Notes: generated by a model from the sequence alone, not told the origin. Counted from the first letter of the stretch, positions 7,607-15,759 are shown. The stretch: 44,919 nt of DNA from RGIG2000 sp045612665 (GCA_045612665.1 JAZKZO010000017.1:1-44919), one strand, 5' to 3'. Program-made: numbers and translations.

Positions 7607-8458
7607 ATGGAAGAAAAATCGCGTGCAAAGCGCTTTTGGGGCGCGATTGGGCAGGCGTGTGCGTTTTTTGGTGTTTATCTTGGCGCACAAATTGCCGTAA
7701 GCTCGGCTCTTACCGTGGCATTTACGATTATTTCCGTAATGAGGACGGGAGAATATAACGAATCGGCTATAACCGAAATGCTAAACTCCTCGATTATGGA
7801 GCTTACTCTTATCTCGAATGCGATTGCCATTGTGCTTTGCTTACTTCTTGCTTCAATTTTCAGAAAAAAGCATCCGATTGAGGCAATTGACTTAACGCTT
7901 TCGTTTGACAAAAAGCCTCTAACGCTCGGTGCTTGTGCGTTTCTTGGCATTGTCGGACAAATTGCAATTCTATTTTTACTCAATATAATTCCATTCCCCG
8001 AGTCGTGGACGGCTATGCTCGAGGAAAACAACTCACAAATCGCCTCGTCAGGTGTTGTGGTTGAGATAATTTCCGTTGCGATTATGGCGCCTCTTGCCGA
8101 GGAAATTATCTTCCGTGCAGGAATTCAAGGCTCGCTCAAAAGAGGTATGCCAAGGTGGTGGGCGATTGCCCTCTCGGCGCTCATCTTCGGTGTAATGCAC
8201 GGCAATCCTATCGGCATCATCTATGCGAGCGCGCTCGGCATTATGATGGGCTGGATTTATTCAAAATTCGATTCGATAATTCCGTCAATGGTTTTCCATT
8301 TGGCGTTTAACACAATGTCGCTTATAGTTTCACTCTTTGACGGCATTCCGTTTATAATTTGTATAATTTCGTGTGCTCTATTCGCATCGTGTATCGCGTT
8401 TATAGCATGCATTCCAAATACTAGCAAGGGAGAAAATAACAATGATCAGACTTTATAA
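7607..8458 (+). CDS. CPBP-family (CAAX/ABI) intramembrane metalloprotease
   Basis: The 283-residue membrane protein has several hydrophobic helices. The family motifs are present: EEIIFRAGIQ at about residue 165 (paired Glu and Arg) and FGVMHGNPIG at about 198 (metal-binding His). CPBP proteases cleave prenylated or other membrane substrates; in bacteria many serve bacteriocin immunity or protein maturation, and the substrate here is unknown. The start follows an AAAGGGG ribosome site. The gene overlaps the start of cysS by 17 bases. Confidence 0.9.
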   Translation: MEEKSRAKRFWGAIGQACAFFGVYLGAQIAVSSALTVAFTIISVMRTGEYNESAITEMLNSSIMELTLISNAIAIVLCLLLASIFRKKHPIEAIDLTLSFDKKPLTLGACAFLGIVGQIAILFLLNIIPFPESWTAMLEENNSQIASSGVVVEIISVAIMAPLAEEIIFRAGIQGSLKRGMPRWWAIALSALIFGVMHGNPIGIIYASALGIMMGWIYSKFDSIIPSMVFHLAFNTMSLIVSLFDGIPFIICIISCALFASCIAFIACIPNTSKGENNNDQTL

Positions 8459-9848
8459 CACACTTTCAAGAACAGTTGAGGATTTTATTCCAAGAGAGGA
8501 AGGCAAGGTGCAAATGTACACCTGCGGTCCTACCGTTTATCACTTTGCACACATAGGAAATCTCCGTACCTATATGATGGAGGACGTGCTCGAAAAGATG
8601 CTTCGCTTTAGTGGCTACGACGTTAAGAGAGTTATGAACATCACCGACGTAGGACACCTTACAAGCGACGGCGACACAGGTGAGGACAAGATGCTCAAGG
8701 GAGCTAAGCGCGAGAAAAAGACCGTGCTTGAAATTGCCGAGTTCTACAAAAACGCATTCTTCTCCGATTGCGCGAAGCTCAATATCAAAACTCCTGATGT
8801 TATCGAGCCTGCAACTCAGTGCATTTCCGAGTTTATTGCCACAATCGAGGGACTTCTTGAAAAGGGCTTTGCTTACATTGCCGACGGAAACGTTTACTTT
8901 GACACCTCTAAGGTAAAGGATTACAACGCGCTCACAGGACATTCAAGCGACGAGCTTATGGTTGGCGTTCGTGATGACGTTACCGAGGATACAAGCAAGA
9001 AAAACAAGAGCGACTTCGTGCTTTGGTTTACAAAATCGAAGTTCGACGACCAGGAGCTCAAATGGGAAAGCCCTTGGGGAATCGGTTATCCAGGTTGGCA
9101 CATTGAGTGCTCCTGCATTAGCATGAAGCACTGTGGCGAATATCTCGATATTCACTGCGGTGGTGTTGACAACATTTTCCCACACCATACAAACGAAATT
9201 GCACAAAGTGAGGCTTATCTCGGTCATAAATGGTGCAACTATTGGTTCCACGTTCATCACTTAAACGACGAAACAGGAAAAATGTCCAAGTCAAAGGGCG
9301 AATTCTTGACAGTATCGCTCCTTGAAAGCAAGGGCTACAATCCTATCGCATATAGATTCTTCTGCCTACAATCGCATTACAGAAAGCCTCTTGTGTTCTC
9401 CTACGAGGCACTCGATCAGGCAAGCGCAACATATAACAAGCTTCTTAAAAAGATTGCTTCAATTAAGGACGAGGGCGAAATTGACGAGGCGTTCGTTCAA
9501 CGCGTTCGCGCTGACTTTATAAAAGCCGTTGGAAACGATATGAACACTGCGCTCGGAATTACTGCAATCTACAATATTTTGAAGGCTGACGCAAACGGTG
9601 CTTCAAAGCTTGCCGCTCTTAAGGCAATCGACGAGGTGCTCTCTCTTGACCTTGTAAAGGAAGCTACCAAAGAAGCTCCTGTCGAAAAGTCCGAGCTTGA
9701 ACTTGAAATTGAGGCTCTTATCGCTGAGCGCGCACAGGCAAAGAAGGACAAGAACTTCGCACGCGCTGACGAAATCAGAAATTCTCTTAAGGAGAGAGGT
9801 ATTACCTTGCTCGATACAAGAGAGGGTACGACTTATACCATAGATTAA
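8442..9848 (+). CDS. cysS: Cysteinyl-tRNA synthetase
   Basis: CysRS charges tRNA-Cys. The 468-residue length is normal. YTCGPTVYHFAHIGNLRTY contains the zinc-ligand Cys and the HIGH-type motif (about residues 25-40). Further zinc ligands appear in GWHIECSCISM and FPHHTNEIAQSE, and GKMSKSKG at about 279 is the KMSKS loop; a DALR-type helical domain follows. The ATG at 8442 lies inside the end of the protease gene, so translation is probably coupled. No T-box leader was found. Confidence 0.97.
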   Translation: MIRLYNTLSRTVEDFIPREEGKVQMYTCGPTVYHFAHIGNLRTYMMEDVLEKMLRFSGYDVKRVMNITDVGHLTSDGDTGEDKMLKGAKREKKTVLEIAEFYKNAFFSDCAKLNIKTPDVIEPATQCISEFIATIEGLLEKGFAYIADGNVYFDTSKVKDYNALTGHSSDELMVGVRDDVTEDTSKKNKSDFVLWFTKSKFDDQELKWESPWGIGYPGWHIECSCISMKHCGEYLDIHCGGVDNIFPHHTNEIAQSEAYLGHKWCNYWFHVHHLNDETGKMSKSKGEFLTVSLLESKGYNPIAYRFFCLQSHYRKPLVFSYEALDQASATYNKLLKKIASIKDEGEIDEAFVQRVRADFIKAVGNDMNTALGITAIYNILKADANGASKLAALKAIDEVLSLDLVKEATKEAPVEKSELELEIEALIAERAQAKKDKNFARADEIRNSLKERGITLLDTREGTTYTID

Positions 9849-9852
9849 GTGT

Positions 9853-10029
9853 ATGGCAAGCAACTGTGAAAGCTGTGAATATTTCGACTACGACGAGGAA
9901 ATTGGCGACTATGTGTGCAAAATTGACCTCGACGAGGACGAATATCTCGATTACCTGACAAGAAAAAACAGCTCTTGTCCATACTACAAATTTTACGACG
10001 AATACAAATCAGTCCAAAAGCAAAACTAA
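9853..10029 (+). CDS. DUF6472 small Cys-containing protein
   Basis: The 58-residue frame starts at an ATG four bases after the cysS stop: MASNCESCEYFDYDEEIGDY, then VCKIDLDEDEYLDYLTRKN, then SSCPYYKFYDEYKSVQKQN. CxxC near the start and later VCK and CPYY give four cysteines that could bind zinc. The pattern matches the DUF6472 family as I remember it from Clostridia. It is highly acidic, and the function is unknown. It probably shares the cysS transcript. Confidence 0.88.
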   Translation: MASNCESCEYFDYDEEIGDYVCKIDLDEDEYLDYLTRKNSSCPYYKFYDEYKSVQKQN

Positions 10030-10170
10030 CCCGAGAAGCCTCGGGGGGCAAGAGCCGAGATTGATACACGAATTGTTTCATTCCTAGTTCGTCGCGAAGC
10101 GATTTCATCCAAGTTCTACTTGGATTTCATCCCAACGGGATTTCATCCACCTCGGTGGATTTCATTCCGC
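10030..10170 (+). repeat. Family D array of mini-hairpins with TTCAT spacers, copy D1
   Basis: After a CCCGAG/CTCGGG hairpin come consecutive hairpins separated by TTCAT: TCGC-GAA-GCGA (10092-10102), ATCCAAG-TTCTA-CTTGGAT (10107-10125), ATCCC-AAC-GGGAT (10129-10141) and ATCCAC-CTCG-GTGGAT. Copy D2 (30905-30985) holds the same stems in the opposite orientation with changed loops. Confidence 0.8.
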
Positions 10171-10245
10171 ACTCCGCATTCCGAATTCCGAATTCCGAAT
10201 TCCGCATTAGCTTCACACTCCGCACTTCGCACTTCGCACTCTAAT
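10165..10245. repeat. Short tandem repeats (GGAATGC/GGAATTC type)
   Basis: Runs of CCGCATTCCGAATTCCG and then CGCACTTCGCACTTCGCAC. They separate array D1 from palindrome A2. Confidence 0.8.
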
Positions 10246-10367
10246 ATTTAAAAACGTTTAGGCAAAGCAAGACAAGGCGCACCGCAAGCTGTGGGCGCAG
10301 GCGTACACATCGTACGTCAAGGTCGCAGCTGAGGAGCAACACAGTATTGCAAAGCATAAACGTTATT
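10246..10367 (+). repeat. Family A covarying palindrome, copy A2
   Basis: The middle stem is AGCTGTG (10287-10293) with CGCAGCT (10324-10330), one G-U pair. The inner stem is CGTAC (10302-10306) with GTACG (10312-10316). The outer stem is AACGTTTA with TAAACGTT. It lies in the leader region before dusB and, unlike A1, A3, A4 and A6, does not abut a stop codon. Confidence 0.8.
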
Positions 10368-10413
10368 AACGCGTCCTGACGGGCGCGTTACCTATTAAAA
10401 AAGGAGCACACAT

Positions 10414-11397
10414 ATGTTTGATTTTAAAAATAAAATAGTTTGCGCTCCTATGGCGGGCGTAAGCGACCGTCCGTTTCGCGTTATGGCGCGAAAATTCGGT
10501 GCTGACCTTTGTGTTAGCGAGATGATAAGCTCGGTTGCGATGCACTACGAGGACAAGAAAACTGCCTCTCTTGCTAATATTGAGAGCGACGACACTCCTC
10601 TTTCCCTTCAAATCTTCGGACACAACCCCGAGATTATGGCAAAGAGCGCTTATCTTCTCTCAAACGGAGAATACAAGCACTCAAGGGGCGACATTTTACC
10701 TGTCGCAATCGATATAAATATGGGTTGTCCTGTTAAGAAAATAGTAAACTCGGGCGACGGCAGTGCGCTCATGCGCGACCTTCCCCTTTGCGAGAAGATA
10801 ATAAGCGCGTGCGTAAAAGCCTCGAGCGTGCCCGTTACGGTTAAAATGCGCGCAGGTTGGGACAAAAGCTCGATTAACTGTGTTGAGCTTGCCAAGATTG
10901 CCGAAGGCTCAGGCGCGAGCGCGATTACAATTCACGCGCGCACTCGCTCTCAAATGTATGAGCCGAGCGCAAATTGGGAAATAATAAAACGCGTAAAGGA
11001 TGCCGTTAGCATTCCCGTTATCGGAAACGGTGATATATTCTCCTGCGAGGATGCGCTTAAAATGATACGCGAAACAGGCTGTGATAGCGTTATGGTAGGG
11101 CGTGGCGCTATGGGAAATCCGTTTATATTCGCACAAATTCGCGCGTTACTTGACGGAAAGGAATATTCTTCTCCAAGCCACGAGGAGCGACTTAACACAG
11201 CGAGGGCTCAGCTCACTATGCTCGTTGCCGAAAAGGGCGAAAGAGTGGGCGTGTGCGAGGCGAGAAAGCATCTTGCATGGTACACAAAGGGTATGCGCTT
11301 CTCTGCCGGTGCGCGTGGAATGATAAACTCAGTTTGCACGCTTGACGATGTAAACCGAGTAATCGATTTTTTACTTGAAAATGCAAATGAAAATTAA
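10414..11397 (+). CDS. dusB: tRNA-dihydrouridine synthase (DusB type)
   Basis: This FMN enzyme reduces uridine to dihydrouridine in the tRNA D-loop. The 327-residue protein begins with the flavin-binding motif APMAGVSDRPFR. INMGCPVKKI at about residue 104 holds the catalytic Cys. Later motifs TVKMRAGWD, ITIHARTRSQMY, IPVIGNGDI and VMVGRGAMGNP line the barrel, and the C-terminal helical domain is present. An AAAAAGGAG ribosome site precedes the ATG. It is followed after nine bases by an EamA transporter. Confidence 0.94.
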   Translation: MFDFKNKIVCAPMAGVSDRPFRVMARKFGADLCVSEMISSVAMHYEDKKTASLANIESDDTPLSLQIFGHNPEIMAKSAYLLSNGEYKHSRGDILPVAIDINMGCPVKKIVNSGDGSALMRDLPLCEKIISACVKASSVPVTVKMRAGWDKSSINCVELAKIAEGSGASAITIHARTRSQMYEPSANWEIIKRVKDAVSIPVIGNGDIFSCEDALKMIRETGCDSVMVGRGAMGNPFIFAQIRALLDGKEYSSPSHEERLNTARAQLTMLVAEKGERVGVCEARKHLAWYTKGMRFSAGARGMINSVCTLDDVNRVIDFLLENANEN

Positions 11398-11406
11398 GGA
11401 AAATAT

Positions 11407-12351
11407 ATGAAAAAGAAGCTTTTATCAGCAGGTCTTTGCCTTCTTGCCGCAGTCGTGTGGGGAACGGCATTTAAAATTCAAGAGATTGCCTCGGTGAATG
11501 CCGACAAAATCGACGCGTTCTTCTTTGGCGGAATTAGATTTTTACTTGGCGGTCTTATTCTTATCCCTCTTTGGTTTGTTTTCGAAAAGGAAACGGATTT
11601 AACTCCCGAGATAAAGGCTAAAAAGCACAAAAGCACTATAATTTACGGAATTATAACAGGTGCGGTATTGTTCGTTGCCTCTGCACTTCAGCAGTTTGGA
11701 ATTCAGCTGACAGGCGAGAGCGGTAAGGCGGGCTTTATTACGGGAATGTATCTTATTTTCGTGCCGATTGCCTCGCTTATCATCTTCCGTCAAAAGGCAT
11801 CACCGCTCGTTTGGGGCGCGGTCGCGTTCTCGTTCGTTGGTCTTTACTTCTTGTGCCTTAACGGTGGCGCGTTCTCTATCAAGGCAGGCGACGTTCTCGT
11901 TTTCCTTTGCGCGATATTCTTTACGGCGCACATAATAGTAATAGACCGCTTTATCGGCAGAGTAAGCGCACTTCGCTATTCGTCGGTGCAGTTTATAACC
12001 GTCGGTGTTCTAAACCTTTTGACAGGCACAATCTTCGGACACATCACCTGGGAAGGCTTTGTGGCGACACTGTTCCCTATTATTTACTGTGGCGTTATGT
12101 CAACGGGCGTTGCATACACCTGTCAAATTATCGGTCAAAAATTCACACCGCCTACAATCGCGGCACTTCTCTTCTCAACCGAGGGACTCTTCTCCGTTAT
12201 CTTCGAGAGCATAGTTGAGAGGCGCGTTCCGTCAGGCACAATGCTTATCGGATGCGCACTTATGTTTGTGGGAATTATCCTCTCGCAAATCCCCGACCCA
12301 TTCAAACGATTTTATAAGAAAAAAGAACCCAGCGAAAACGAAATAGAATAA
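11407..12351 (+). CDS. DMT-family transporter (EamA)
   Basis: The 314-residue protein has about ten hydrophobic helices in two repeated EamA halves, starting LLAAVVWGTAFKIQEIA and repeating around GDVLVFLCAIFFTAHIIVID. Drug/metabolite transporters of this group export amino acids or other small metabolites; the substrate cannot be inferred. It is cotranscribed with dusB and ends at a strong terminator. Confidence 0.9.
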   Translation: MKKKLLSAGLCLLAAVVWGTAFKIQEIASVNADKIDAFFFGGIRFLLGGLILIPLWFVFEKETDLTPEIKAKKHKSTIIYGIITGAVLFVASALQQFGIQLTGESGKAGFITGMYLIFVPIASLIIFRQKASPLVWGAVAFSFVGLYFLCLNGGAFSIKAGDVLVFLCAIFFTAHIIVIDRFIGRVSALRYSSVQFITVGVLNLLTGTIFGHITWEGFVATLFPIIYCGVMSTGVAYTCQIIGQKFTPPTIAALLFSTEGLFSVIFESIVERRVPSGTMLIGCALMFVGIILSQIPDPFKRFYKKKEPSENEIE

Positions 12352-12353
12352 AT

Positions 12354-12382
12354 AAAAACCGAGGCAAACGCCTCGGTTTTTG
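12354..12382 (+). terminator. Terminator after the EamA transporter
   Basis: Perfect stem CCGAGGC (12359-12365) and GCCTCGG (12370-12376), followed by five T. Confidence 0.85.
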
Positions 12383-12414
12383 TTTTATGGAAATTGGTTA
12401 GCGAAACGAATGTA

Positions 12415-12475
12415 GAAGGCGTGAATTCGCGCTTGTCGGCGTACTTGGTACGGTAGAGCGCGAAGTCGCGACTAA
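12415..12475. repeat. Diverged family A palindrome, copy A7
   Basis: A shortened relative: middle stem TTCGCGC (12426-12432) with GCGCGAA (12458-12464), inner stem CGTAC (12440-12444) with GTACG (12448-12452). GGCGTACTTGG resembles copy A4. The conserved flanks are largely lost. Confidence 0.55.
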
Positions 12476-12481
12476 AGCAAA

Positions 12482-12517
12482 ACAAAAAAGAAGAGATTTG
12501 CGTTTGATGCAAATCTC
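12482..12517 (-). terminator. Terminator of the PC4-like gene
   Basis: Nine-base perfect stem GAGATTTGC (12493-12501) and GCAAATCTC (12509-12517), followed on the minus strand by a T-rich run. Confidence 0.7.
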
Positions 12518-12606
12518 AATCTTTTGTCTTTGATGAATACTCTTAAAGCGCAACCCTTTGGTTATCTCGTTTTGCTTGTTCTGCATCGTTGCAGCAAACA
12601 ATTTAA

Positions 12607-12828
12607 TTAGATATCCATTTCGTTGAGCAATGCCTTAAGATTCTTGATTTCTTCCTCAGTAAGAGTGATGCCTTTACCAAGTTTTTCGTGACCTTCCTGC
12701 CATACGCGGATGTCATAGACAGGCTCGCGCTCGTTCCAGCTTACGAGGTTAACTTCCTTAACCCAGCCATTGTTGCTGTCAGAAACTGTACCGAAATTTT
12801 TCACGATGTCGAATTGAAATTCAGCCAT
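12607..12828 (-). CDS. PC4/YdbC-family ssDNA-binding protein
   Basis: The 73-residue protein starts MAEFQFDIVKNFGTVSDSN. NGWVKEVNLVSWNEREPVYDI followed by RVWQEGHEKLGKGITLTEEE is the pattern of bacterial YdbC proteins, which share the PC4 coactivator fold and bind single-stranded DNA. The ATG at 12828 is preferred to a longer frame because it matches the family start and follows GGGAGG. It is a single gene with a promoter at 12898-12926 and its own terminator. The cellular role of YdbC is poorly known. Confidence 0.88.
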   Translation of the reverse strand: MAEFQFDIVKNFGTVSDSNNGWVKEVNLVSWNEREPVYDIRVWQEGHEKLGKGITLTEEEIKNLKALLNEMDI

Positions 12829-12897
12829 TTTACGAACAAACCTCCCATAGAATTTCGAAAAACTTACCAAAAAAGGCAAATTCTCCTGTATAAATTG

Positions 12898-12926
12898 ATT
12901 TTATCACACTTTTTTCATAAATGCAA
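12898..12926 (-). promoter_or_regulatory. Promoter of the PC4-like gene
   Basis: Minus strand: -35 TTGCAT (12921-12926), 17-base spacer ending GTGTGA, -10 TAAAAT (12898-12903). Confidence 0.65.
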
Positions 12927-12999
12927 TATATTTTTAAAATTTTATAATATTATTTTAAATATTTTATATAAAGTATAAAAATGAGCCGTAAACAGCGCT

Positions 13000-13230
13000 C
13001 CTCGTTGAAACGAATTGATGCCTTGCATCGTGAATTCTCGCTACGCTCCATGAATCGGCTTACGCCATGAATCGAATTGCAACCTTGCCTCCATCTGACG
13101 AGGGAGGTGGATTGCAAAGCAAGACGGAGGGAGAGACCCCCTTCATGCCGTTAGGCAATTCATGCGACCCTCGCAATTCATGACACGCAGTGTCAATTCA
13201 CGCAACGCAGTTGCAATTCATTGTAAGGAT
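13000..13230. repeat. Family E array of mini-hairpins with ATTCA spacers
   Basis: In 13146-13214 there are four consecutive hairpins: TGCC-GTTA-GGCA, TGCGA-CCC-TCGCA, TGACAC-GCA-GTGTCA and GCAAC-GCA-GTTGC. Each pair is separated by ATTCA or a close variant. Similar units in the opposite sense (GATGC-CTT-GCATC, GGC-TTAC-GCC with ATGAAT) lie at 13010-13070. Between the two blocks, 13085-13140 holds a GAGGGAGG palindrome. Confidence 0.75.
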
Positions 13231-13440
13231 TGTTCTCTTTTGCGCACTCTCCCTCAGTCGCTACGCGCCAGTATCTCGCTGCGGCTCGGTCCCATTTTGG
13301 CTCTAACTCTCCCCGAGAGTTATTCACTGCCAAAATGCCGCTTCGCTACCTCCCGGAAGGAGCCCCATTTAATGCCAACGGTCAAGGCATCGCCAGCGAA
13401 GTGCCAAGAAAAACAGCTAAATAAGCAAAAAGAGCAGGTC
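13231..13440. other. Non-coding stretch with decayed repeat sequence
   Basis: It contains CTCTCCCTCAGTCGCTACGC, CTCTCCCCGAGAG and CTCCCGGAAGGAG, like the ends of Clostridial CTCCCTC-type palindromic elements (compare 36177-36769). Open frames here lack ribosome sites and are not called. Confidence 0.5.
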
Positions 13441-13444
13441 AACC

Positions 13445-13756
13445 CTACCCTTTTTTAGCATTTTCGCAATTAAGCTTTCTTAAGTCTTCAATAAGCATAG
13501 AAATATGAGAAATTTGTTCCACCGTAAGAAAGGAAACATCTAAAATCGCGCGCTTGTCCCTGCCGAGCAAATAATCCGTGCTTATAGAAAAGAAATCCGC
13601 GATTTTTTCAAGCATTTCTATTGACGGCACGACATTGTCGTTTTCCCAATTAGAAACGCACTGCTTTGTTACTCCGATAGCTTTTGCAAACTCTACTTGA
13701 TTCAAGCCCCTAACACTTCGGAGCGTTTTTATGTTTTCGCTCAAATAAAATGCCAT
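13445..13756 (-). CDS. XRE-family transcriptional regulator
   Basis: The 103-residue protein starts MAFYLSENIKTLRSVRGLNQ. The helix-turn-helix spans about residues 9-60 (VEFAKAIGVTKQCVSNWEND), followed by the common STDYLLGRD end and about 30 extra residues (FLTVEQISHISMLIEDLRKL). The ATG at 13756, seven bases after GGAG, is preferred to a TTG at 13777. It is divergent from the membrane protein at 13881, whose consensus promoter lies in the shared region, so it is a candidate repressor of that gene. Confidence 0.9.
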   Translation of the reverse strand: MAFYLSENIKTLRSVRGLNQVEFAKAIGVTKQCVSNWENDNVVPSIEMLEKIADFFSISTDYLLGRDKRAILDVSFLTVEQISHISMLIEDLRKLNCENAKKG

Positions 13757-13806
13757 TTTCTCACTCCACAAAGTCAATTTTTACAATACCATTATAAAAC
13801 AAATTA

Positions 13807-13835
13807 TTGACAAGGCAAAAATACTATGGTATACT
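13807..13835 (+). promoter_or_regulatory. Strong promoter of the zinc-ribbon membrane protein
   Basis: Consensus -35 TTGACA (13807-13812), 17-base spacer, -10 TATACT (13830-13835). ATGGTAT-like motifs occur near the -10 and, inverted, at about 13787, and may be sites for the divergent XRE protein. Confidence 0.75.
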
Positions 13836-13880
13836 AATTATTGACCGTTGGTCGAAAAACATTCTTAAAGGAGAGAAAAA

Positions 13881-14333
13881 ATGGAAGACCTCAACAAAAG
13901 ACTTCGCAAAAACAAAATTTTCACACTCATATCAGCTGCGCTACTCGTGCTTTTCATCGTTTTGACACTCGTTGGCTTTTTCGGTGGAAAGGTGTTCCTT
14001 GGTGTAATCGGTTTCTTTGGATTCTGTGCATTTCTTGGAGCCACATACGGTTTCATTTATTACAAGAAACTAATTAAGCGCTCATACTGCCCAAGCTGTG
14101 GCGCGCACTACACCTACGGCACAGACATTTCGTGGGAAGAGATTCAACGTTACACAAAGCAACTCAGCAAGGAAGAAAAGGTTCTTGCAAAGGTTCGCTT
14201 TGAGTGCAAATGCCCAAGTTGCCAAGAGGTTCAAAGCTTTTCTGACGATTTCGTAATCTATCAGCACAACTTTGAAACACACAAGGAAAAGGCGTTCAAT
14301 CTTCACGACTTGGCAAAGAAATACTTTGTATAA
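13881..14333 (+). CDS. Membrane protein with zinc-ribbon domain, unknown function
   Basis: The 150-residue protein has two hydrophobic helices at about 13-35 and 38-58. A cytoplasmic-type zinc ribbon follows: CPSCGAHY (about residue 70) and CKCPSCQE (about residue 110), with four cysteines in two CxxC pairs. I do not recognise a named family. It is expressed from a near-consensus promoter, preceded by an AAAGGAGAG ribosome site, and divergent from an XRE regulator. A strong terminator follows, so it is probably a single, tightly regulated gene. Confidence 0.75.
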   Translation: MEDLNKRLRKNKIFTLISAALLVLFIVLTLVGFFGGKVFLGVIGFFGFCAFLGATYGFIYYKKLIKRSYCPSCGAHYTYGTDISWEEIQRYTKQLSKEEKVLAKVRFECKCPSCQEVQSFSDDFVIYQHNFETHKEKAFNLHDLAKKYFV

Positions 14334-14334
14334 C

Positions 14335-14366
14335 AAAAAAGCTCGACACATAGTCGAGCTTTTTTG
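14335..14366. terminator. Bidirectional terminator
   Basis: Stem GCTCGAC (14341-14347) and GTCGAGC (14353-14359) flanked by six A and six T. Confidence 0.85.
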
Positions 14367-14423
14367 TTCACGGGCGCAGTGTAATAGCGTCCGAGGCAAA
14401 CTCCGCATTCCGCATTAAGATTT
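14367..14423 (-). repeat. Family C fragment (copy C3) with short tandem repeat
   Basis: AGCGTCCGAGGCAAA at about 14382-14396 matches copy C2, followed by CCGCATTCCGCATT units. Confidence 0.55.
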
Positions 14424-15056
14424 TTAGAACCCCATCATTTCATCTACTATTACAACCTTAACCCTGTTCGGATTTGACGAAAATCTTGTTACCACCGTGT
14501 GGGCGCAAATTGTTGCTCCGCCCTTATAGCAATTGCCGCATTCGCCTGTTTTGGCGCAGGGAGTGTCGCGATTTAGCCTTTGTGCGTTCTTTACACAGGC
14601 GATTTTTTTAATTCTCTCATATGCGCTCTCTATATCGGGAACTATCTTGTTTTTGCCGACAACGATTATAACCGTTTCAGGGCCGTAGATAAGTGCGCCC
14701 AAGCGATTACCGTTGCCGTCTATATTGACAAGCTCTCCGCTCTCGCAAAGCGCGTTTGTGCCCATTAGGAACACGTCGCTTAGGAGCGCTCTTCTTTTTG
14801 CCTCATTTTGCTCGGCAGGTGTTTTTTGCGCATATGGGTCGAGGGCGTTATATTTTTCCTTTACGGCATCTCTTATTCCGCACTCGTCAAGAGTTACCGA
14901 GCCACCCCACGAAACGGACACGTCCTTTTCGTTTTTTCCACACTCTGTGCGCTTTTTTTCGATTATTTCAATTACCTTTTCTCTTGCCGACTCTCTATTC
15001 GGAACGAAAAACGCCTCGATTTGTTCTTTTTTAAGATTGTTCAAAAGTCTTTCCAT
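14424..15056 (-). CDS. LUD-domain protein (LutC/DUF162-like)
   Basis: The 210-residue protein matches the LUD family: VSWGGSVTLDECGI, LSDVFLMGTNALCESGELVN, IDGNGNRLGALIYGP, and a C-terminal segment with cysteines (TPCAKTGECGNC). Relatives include LutC of lactate utilisation, but stand-alone LUD proteins of this kind are common in Clostridia and their function is not settled. It is the last gene of a three-gene operon, starting seven bases after the DUF6320 gene. Confidence 0.88.
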   Translation of the reverse strand: MERLLNNLKKEQIEAFFVPNRESAREKVIEIIEKKRTECGKNEKDVSVSWGGSVTLDECGIRDAVKEKYNALDPYAQKTPAEQNEAKRRALLSDVFLMGTNALCESGELVNIDGNGNRLGALIYGPETVIIVVGKNKIVPDIESAYERIKKIACVKNAQRLNRDTPCAKTGECGNCYKGGATICAHTVVTRFSSNPNRVKVVIVDEMMGF

Positions 15057-15063
15057 ATTTGCC

Positions 15064-15756
15064 TCACAAGAAGAATTTCTTTTTAAGCGAATTACGAAGT
15101 GGCTTGCAAATTGCGATTACCAAAAGCATAATTCCAAAAATCATGGCAACCGAGAACGGATATCTCGACCAAATAAACTGAACTCCACCGTCAAAGGTGT
15201 TGCTGATAAGCGCCTCTAAGCCGACCATATATGCGCCAAGGGCGAGAATCGCACCGCTATAAAGGTAGAGTCTGCCACGTCTTACGTATCTGTAAATTGC
15301 CACAAATGCCGTTGCAAGCACTGCAAAAGCGCCAACGGTTGGGAGCGCAAATGTCAAAAACCAGCCACCCTGTGTTGCAAAATCAATATAAAACAGCACT
15401 CCGAGCATACCGACAAAGTCGCAAGGAACAAAGATTACGGGATTTGGACGTCTAAACCAAAACGGAAGCGCGAGCACAAGATACGCAAGCGCAATTCCGC
15501 TCATCGCATAGCCCGACCAAACAACCGTTTCGTGCACGGAAACGTCGCACAAAAGGCAAAGCACAAAGGGGATTAAAAACATCATCGTTACAATGAACAT
15601 AAGCCCCTTTTGCTCAAATTTGTCGGGGGGAGTGTTGTTTTTTGGATAGGTGTCGTTATCTATTTTTAAAAAATCGGGATGATAAACCTCGGTTTCGCAA
15701 AGAGGGCATTTCTTTTGCCCCTCGGAGAGCTCTGCTCCGCATTTTATACAATACAT
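15064..15756 (-). CDS. DUF6320-like zinc-ribbon membrane protein
   Basis: The 230-residue protein opens with a zinc ribbon, MYCIKCGAELSEGQKKCPLC, with two CxxC pairs. About six hydrophobic helices follow between residues 50 and 220. The layout and neighbours fit the DUF6320 family, which I remember beside the hydrolase and acyltransferase genes in Clostridia. It starts three bases after the fusion gene stop, so translation is probably coupled. The function is unknown; it may be a membrane partner of the acyltransferase. Confidence 0.78.
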   Translation of the reverse strand: MYCIKCGAELSEGQKKCPLCETEVYHPDFLKIDNDTYPKNNTPPDKFEQKGLMFIVTMMFLIPFVLCLLCDVSVHETVVWSGYAMSGIALAYLVLALPFWFRRPNPVIFVPCDFVGMLGVLFYIDFATQGGWFLTFALPTVGAFAVLATAFVAIYRYVRRGRLYLYSGAILALGAYMVGLEALISNTFDGGVQFIWSRYPFSVAMIFGIMLLVIAICKPLRNSLKKKFFL

Positions 15757-15759
15757 ATA

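Noticed and set aside
7426..7758. 110-codon frame across B1 and into the protease gene
   Set aside because: It reads through the short repeat and structured element and then overlaps the protease in another frame; no ribosome site.
8380..8441. T-box leader for cysS
   Set aside because: The upstream bases are coding sequence of the protease gene; no T-box motif is present, and the genes overlap.
13146..13214. CRISPR-like array of regular repeats
   Set aside because: The constant part is only five bases and the variable parts are palindromic, with no cas genes. It is a hairpin array.
13162..13458. 98-codon frame in the repeat region
   Set aside because: It translates hairpin and repeat sequence, has no ribosome site, and resembles no protein I know.
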